64,000 nt of DNA from an uncultured Bacteroides sp. GTDB lineage: Bacteria > Bacteroidota > Bacteroidia > Bacteroidales > Bacteroidaceae. The position numbers and the translations under genes are program-made. A model generated the notes under the pieces. It was not told where the DNA came from and made no database searches. It saw only the letters and a program-made list of their open reading frames with translations. The stretch spans positions 2,170,001-2,234,000 of the forward strand of contig NZ_OY762899.1 of assembly GCF_963666545.1 (NCBI RefSeq). The letters are read 5' to 3'. This document shows, one piece after another, positions 61,451-64,000 of this stretch (positions are counted from its first letter, which is position 1; the number at the start of each line of letters is the position of its first letter).

Positions 61451-64000
61451 ATGAAACTCTTTACTAACATCGCAACATTTCTTTTTCTTATACTATCGTG
61501 CACATTGCAAGCGCAAGAAAAAACAGAGTCTGGATTAAACAGCAAACAGTTTGCAAAGTATTGGCAAGTGGAATCGGAATCACCTGATTATAAGATTTCC
61601 TTTCGGAATGATACACTGGAAATGCTAGCCCCGAAAGGGTTGACTTTGTGGAGAAAGGAAAAGATGAGCGGCAATGTTACGATTGAATACAACGCTTGCA
61701 TTGTAGATGAAGGAATGCCTGGCGACCGCCTCAGCGACCTGAATTGTTTCTGGATGGCAAGTGATCCGCTCTATCCCAACGATATATGGAAACGAGCAAA
61801 ATGGAGAAATGGAGTGTTTAAACATTGCTATTCCTTGCAGATGTATTACATGGGCTATGGAGGCAATCACAACTCAACCACCCGCTTTCGTCGCTACGAT
61901 GGGAACTATGAGCGAACGGAGAAAGAGAATCAGTTGCCTGCCGTCCTACAAGAATACACTGACCAGGAACACCTGTTGAAACCGAACAAATGGTATCACA
62001 TCAAAATAACCTGCATAGACAATAAAGTTTGTTACTACATTGATAATGAACGGTTGGTTGACTATCGGGATCCCAGCCCGCACCGTTCGGGATGGTTTGG
62101 CTTTCGCACTACATTGTCACGAGCAAGGATTAGCAACTTTAACTATGTGGCTCATCCATCTGAAAGCCAAACGATTCCTCTTCAATGGATTGGTGCTACT
62201 CCTTCTGTCAACACACCCGTTAGTTTTGGCGTGCCGTTTGCAAAAGGAATGATTTCTTCCAAACAAAACTTTACGTTTAGCTCTGCTGATGGGAAAGAGA
62301 TTCCTACGGATAACTGGAAACTAGCTTACTGGCCGGACGGGTCTATCAAATGGGGAGGTTTTGCCGCTGTTGTTCCCGCAACATCGGAGAAGTTAACTCT
62401 ACATATTAATAATGGCAAGCATTCACAAGTCAGCCAAAGTAAGCTAAAAATAAAAGAGTCCGCCGATCATATTATTATAGAGAACGGTACGCTATCGGCT
62501 TTCTTCTCTAAAAAAGGAACATCTCTTTTTGATAGTTTGATTTATAACAAAACTCGTATTGCCGGCTCGGCTCAATTGGTGTGCCGAACGGAAAGCAAAG
62601 GAGTGAAGCAAGGCGATAACGAGTCGGTGACTTACACCAACTACCGAAGTGAGATTAAGAGCATGACTATTGAACGCCAAGGCAATGTACGTGTGGTGTT
62701 GAAGATAGAAGGCGTGCACAAAAACACGGAACGAGAATGGTTGCCTTTCATCGTACGTCTCTATTTTTATGCAGGCAGTGAAGAAATTAAACTGGTACAT
62801 AGCATTGTGTATGACGGTGATCAGCAAAAAGATTTTATCAAAGGAGTAGGGTTAACGTTCAATGTACCTTTGCGGGAAGCTTTGTATAACCGACATGTTG
62901 CCTTTTCAGGAAGTGGAGAGGGATTATGGAGCGAGCCTGTTCAACCGCTTACAGGAAGGCGAGCAATATCATCGAAAGAAAACAGGAACATCTATTCACA
63001 GCAAATGGAAGGAAAACGAATTCCTGAATATCAGGAATTTGATGCCATCAATCAAGATCTTATCGACCATTGGGCTTCGTGGGATGAGTACAGGCTTTCG
63101 CAACTTAGTCCCGATGCATTCAGCATCCGCAAACGAGCCAACGATACCAATTCTTGGATAGGTACTTTCTCCGGAGTTCGCTCTCGTGGCTTAGGTTTTG
63201 TGGGAGACGTAAGCGGCGGACTAGCCGTCTGCTTACAGAATTTTTGGGAATCTTACCCTTCTTCTATAGAAATCAAAGGAGCGAGAACAGACAATGCCAC
63301 ACTCACCGTATGGTTATGGAGTCCTGAGGGAGAAGCGATGGACTTGCGGCACTACGACAATGTGGCGCATGGACTGAACGAAAGTTACGAAGATGTACAA
63401 GAAGGGTTGAGCACTCCTTACGGCATTGCCCGTACTAGCGTGTTGATGCTTTCTCCACAAGCTGCCTATCCGGGAAAGGCTCAATTATCGGCTTTAAGCT
63501 CGGTTCTTTCTTCTTCCAAACAATTAATTTGTACTCCCGAATACCTGCAAAGACAACATGCTTTCGGCATTTGGAGTTTACCGGATAGAAGTTCGCCCAC
63601 GCGAAGAGAAGTAGAGAATCAGCTAGATGCGACTATCGATTATTATCAACGAGCCATCGAACAACACAAATGGTATGGCTTCTGGAACTATGGAGACGTG
63701 ATGCATACATACGACCCCGAACGCCACGAATGGCTTTACGACGTTGGAGGTTTTGCCTGGGATAATACAGAATTGGGATCAAACATGTGGCTCTGGTACT
63801 CTTTCCTACGCACAGGGCGTGCTGATATTTGGCGAATGGCCGAAGCCATGACTCGCCACACCACGGAAATTGATGTTTATCATTTGGGAGAGAATGCAGG
63901 ACTGGGAAGTCGGCACAATGTGAGCCATTGGGGTTGCGGAGCCAAAGAAGCCCGTATCAGTCAGGCTGCATGGAATCGTTTTTACTATTACCTCACTACC
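61451..64000 (+). CDS. Exo-rhamnogalacturonan lyase, PL26/YetA-like (3' end outside window)
   Basis: The frame is open from ATG 61451 to the end of the window (850 codons). Signal peptide about 1-23 (LQAQ). Residues about 35-230 form a jelly-roll domain (LAPKGLTLWRKEKMSGNVTIEY, PNKWYHIKITC, GWFGFRTTLSRARISNF) like DUF6250/LamG. The rest is the PcRGLX/YetA-type lyase: N-terminal barrel (PVSFGVPFAKGM), central domain (WLPFIVRLYFY) and the start of the (alpha/alpha)n part (DVGGFAWDNTELGSNMWLWY, GENAGLGSRHNVSHWGCGAKE). It splits unsaturated disaccharides from RG-I chain ends. PL26-like is my assignment by motif memory. Confidence 0.85.
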   Translation, partial: MKLFTNIATFLFLILSCTLQAQEKTESGLNSKQFAKYWQVESESPDYKISFRNDTLEMLAPKGLTLWRKEKMSGNVTIEYNACIVDEGMPGDRLSDLNCFWMASDPLYPNDIWKRAKWRNGVFKHCYSLQMYYMGYGGNHNSTTRFRRYDGNYERTEKENQLPAVLQEYTDQEHLLKPNKWYHIKITCIDNKVCYYIDNERLVDYRDPSPHRSGWFGFRTTLSRARISNFNYVAHPSESQTIPLQWIGATPSVNTPVSFGVPFAKGMISSKQNFTFSSADGKEIPTDNWKLAYWPDGSIKWGGFAAVVPATSEKLTLHINNGKHSQVSQSKLKIKESADHIIIENGTLSAFFSKKGTSLFDSLIYNKTRIAGSAQLVCRTESKGVKQGDNESVTYTNYRSEIKSMTIERQGNVRVVLKIEGVHKNTEREWLPFIVRLYFYAGSEEIKLVHSIVYDGDQQKDFIKGVGLTFNVPLREALYNRHVAFSGSGEGLWSEPVQPLTGRRAISSKENRNIYSQQMEGKRIPEYQEFDAINQDLIDHWASWDEYRLSQLSPDAFSIRKRANDTNSWIGTFSGVRSRGLGFVGDVSGGLAVCLQNFWESYPSSIEIKGARTDNATLTVWLWSPEGEAMDLRHYDNVAHGLNESYEDVQEGLSTPYGIARTSVLMLSPQAAYPGKAQLSALSSVLSSSKQLICTPEYLQRQHAFGIWSLPDRSSPTRREVENQLDATIDYYQRAIEQHKWYGFWNYGDVMHTYDPERHEWLYDVGGFAWDNTELGSNMWLWYSFLRTGRADIWRMAEAMTRHTTEIDVYHLGENAGLGSRHNVSHWGCGAKEARISQAAWNRFYYYLTT

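Overview
The window reads as a chromosomal stretch of a gut-type Bacteroides or close relative (Bacteroidales). The evidence is repeated TAnnTTTG -7 boxes with an upstream TTG or TTTG about 19-20 bp away, few Shine-Dalgarno sites, a hybrid two-component regulator (HTCS), a polysaccharide utilisation locus, DUF2693/WYL_2 and DUF4890 proteins, and Bacteroidetes-style core genes (korAB, ATP-type pckA, typA, rpsO, yfhO-like).

Region 1 (1-7620) is an AT-rich accessory island that ends exactly at the 3' end of a tRNA-Arg(CCT) gene, as expected for an integrated element. It holds the end of a Ser/Thr protein kinase gene overlapping an unrecognised 407-residue gene. Converging on them are a PP2C phosphatase gene and an overlapping gene for a PD-(D/E)XK nuclease-like protein. 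This kinase / unknown / nuclease / phosphatase group is my best candidate for an undescribed (probably defence) system. Next come an XRE regulator paired with a membrane-anchored protein, a run of small mobile-element genes (one broken by an in-frame TGA), an ASCH-domain gene, a three-copy alternating purine-pyrimidine repeat, and a putative AbiC-type abortive infection gene.

Region 2 (7627-38930) is mostly core: tRNA-Arg, korAB, upp, pckA, typA and rpsO divergent from each other, an intact ISAs1-type insertion with 10-bp target duplication, a TonB receptor with a His-rich membrane partner, an arsEFG/arsP-like efflux cassette followed by four iterons at an exact 22-bp period, an XRE-cupin regulator, ahcY, a YfhO-family protein, a DUF4890 protein, the run aroQ - pyk - O-methyltransferase - rbfA - ftsX-like, xerD, a TPR lipoprotein, a TlpA-like lipoprotein lacking one catalytic Cys, and comM.

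Region 3 (38930-64000) is carbohydrate related. An AraC-type regulator gene has been split by an IS1182/IS5-type element: removing the element and one 6-bp duplication restores the reading frame. Beyond it lie a GH29 fucosidase with a mutarotase, an ADP-forming acyl-CoA synthetase, a 1420-residue HTCS, rhamnose mutarotase, a three-domain GH105-CE12-GH43 enzyme, PL11 rhamnogalacturonan lyase, GH115, divergent GH35 beta-galactosidase and a PL26-like exo-rhamnogalacturonan lyase that runs off the end. Together these look like one side of a rhamnogalacturonan-I utilisation locus: the HTCS senses the glycan, PL11 cuts the backbone, PL26/GH105 finish oligosaccharides, CE12 removes acetyl groups, GH35/GH43/GH29/GH115 trim side chains, and the mutarotases supply sugar anomers for catabolism. 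No SusC/SusD pair is in the window.
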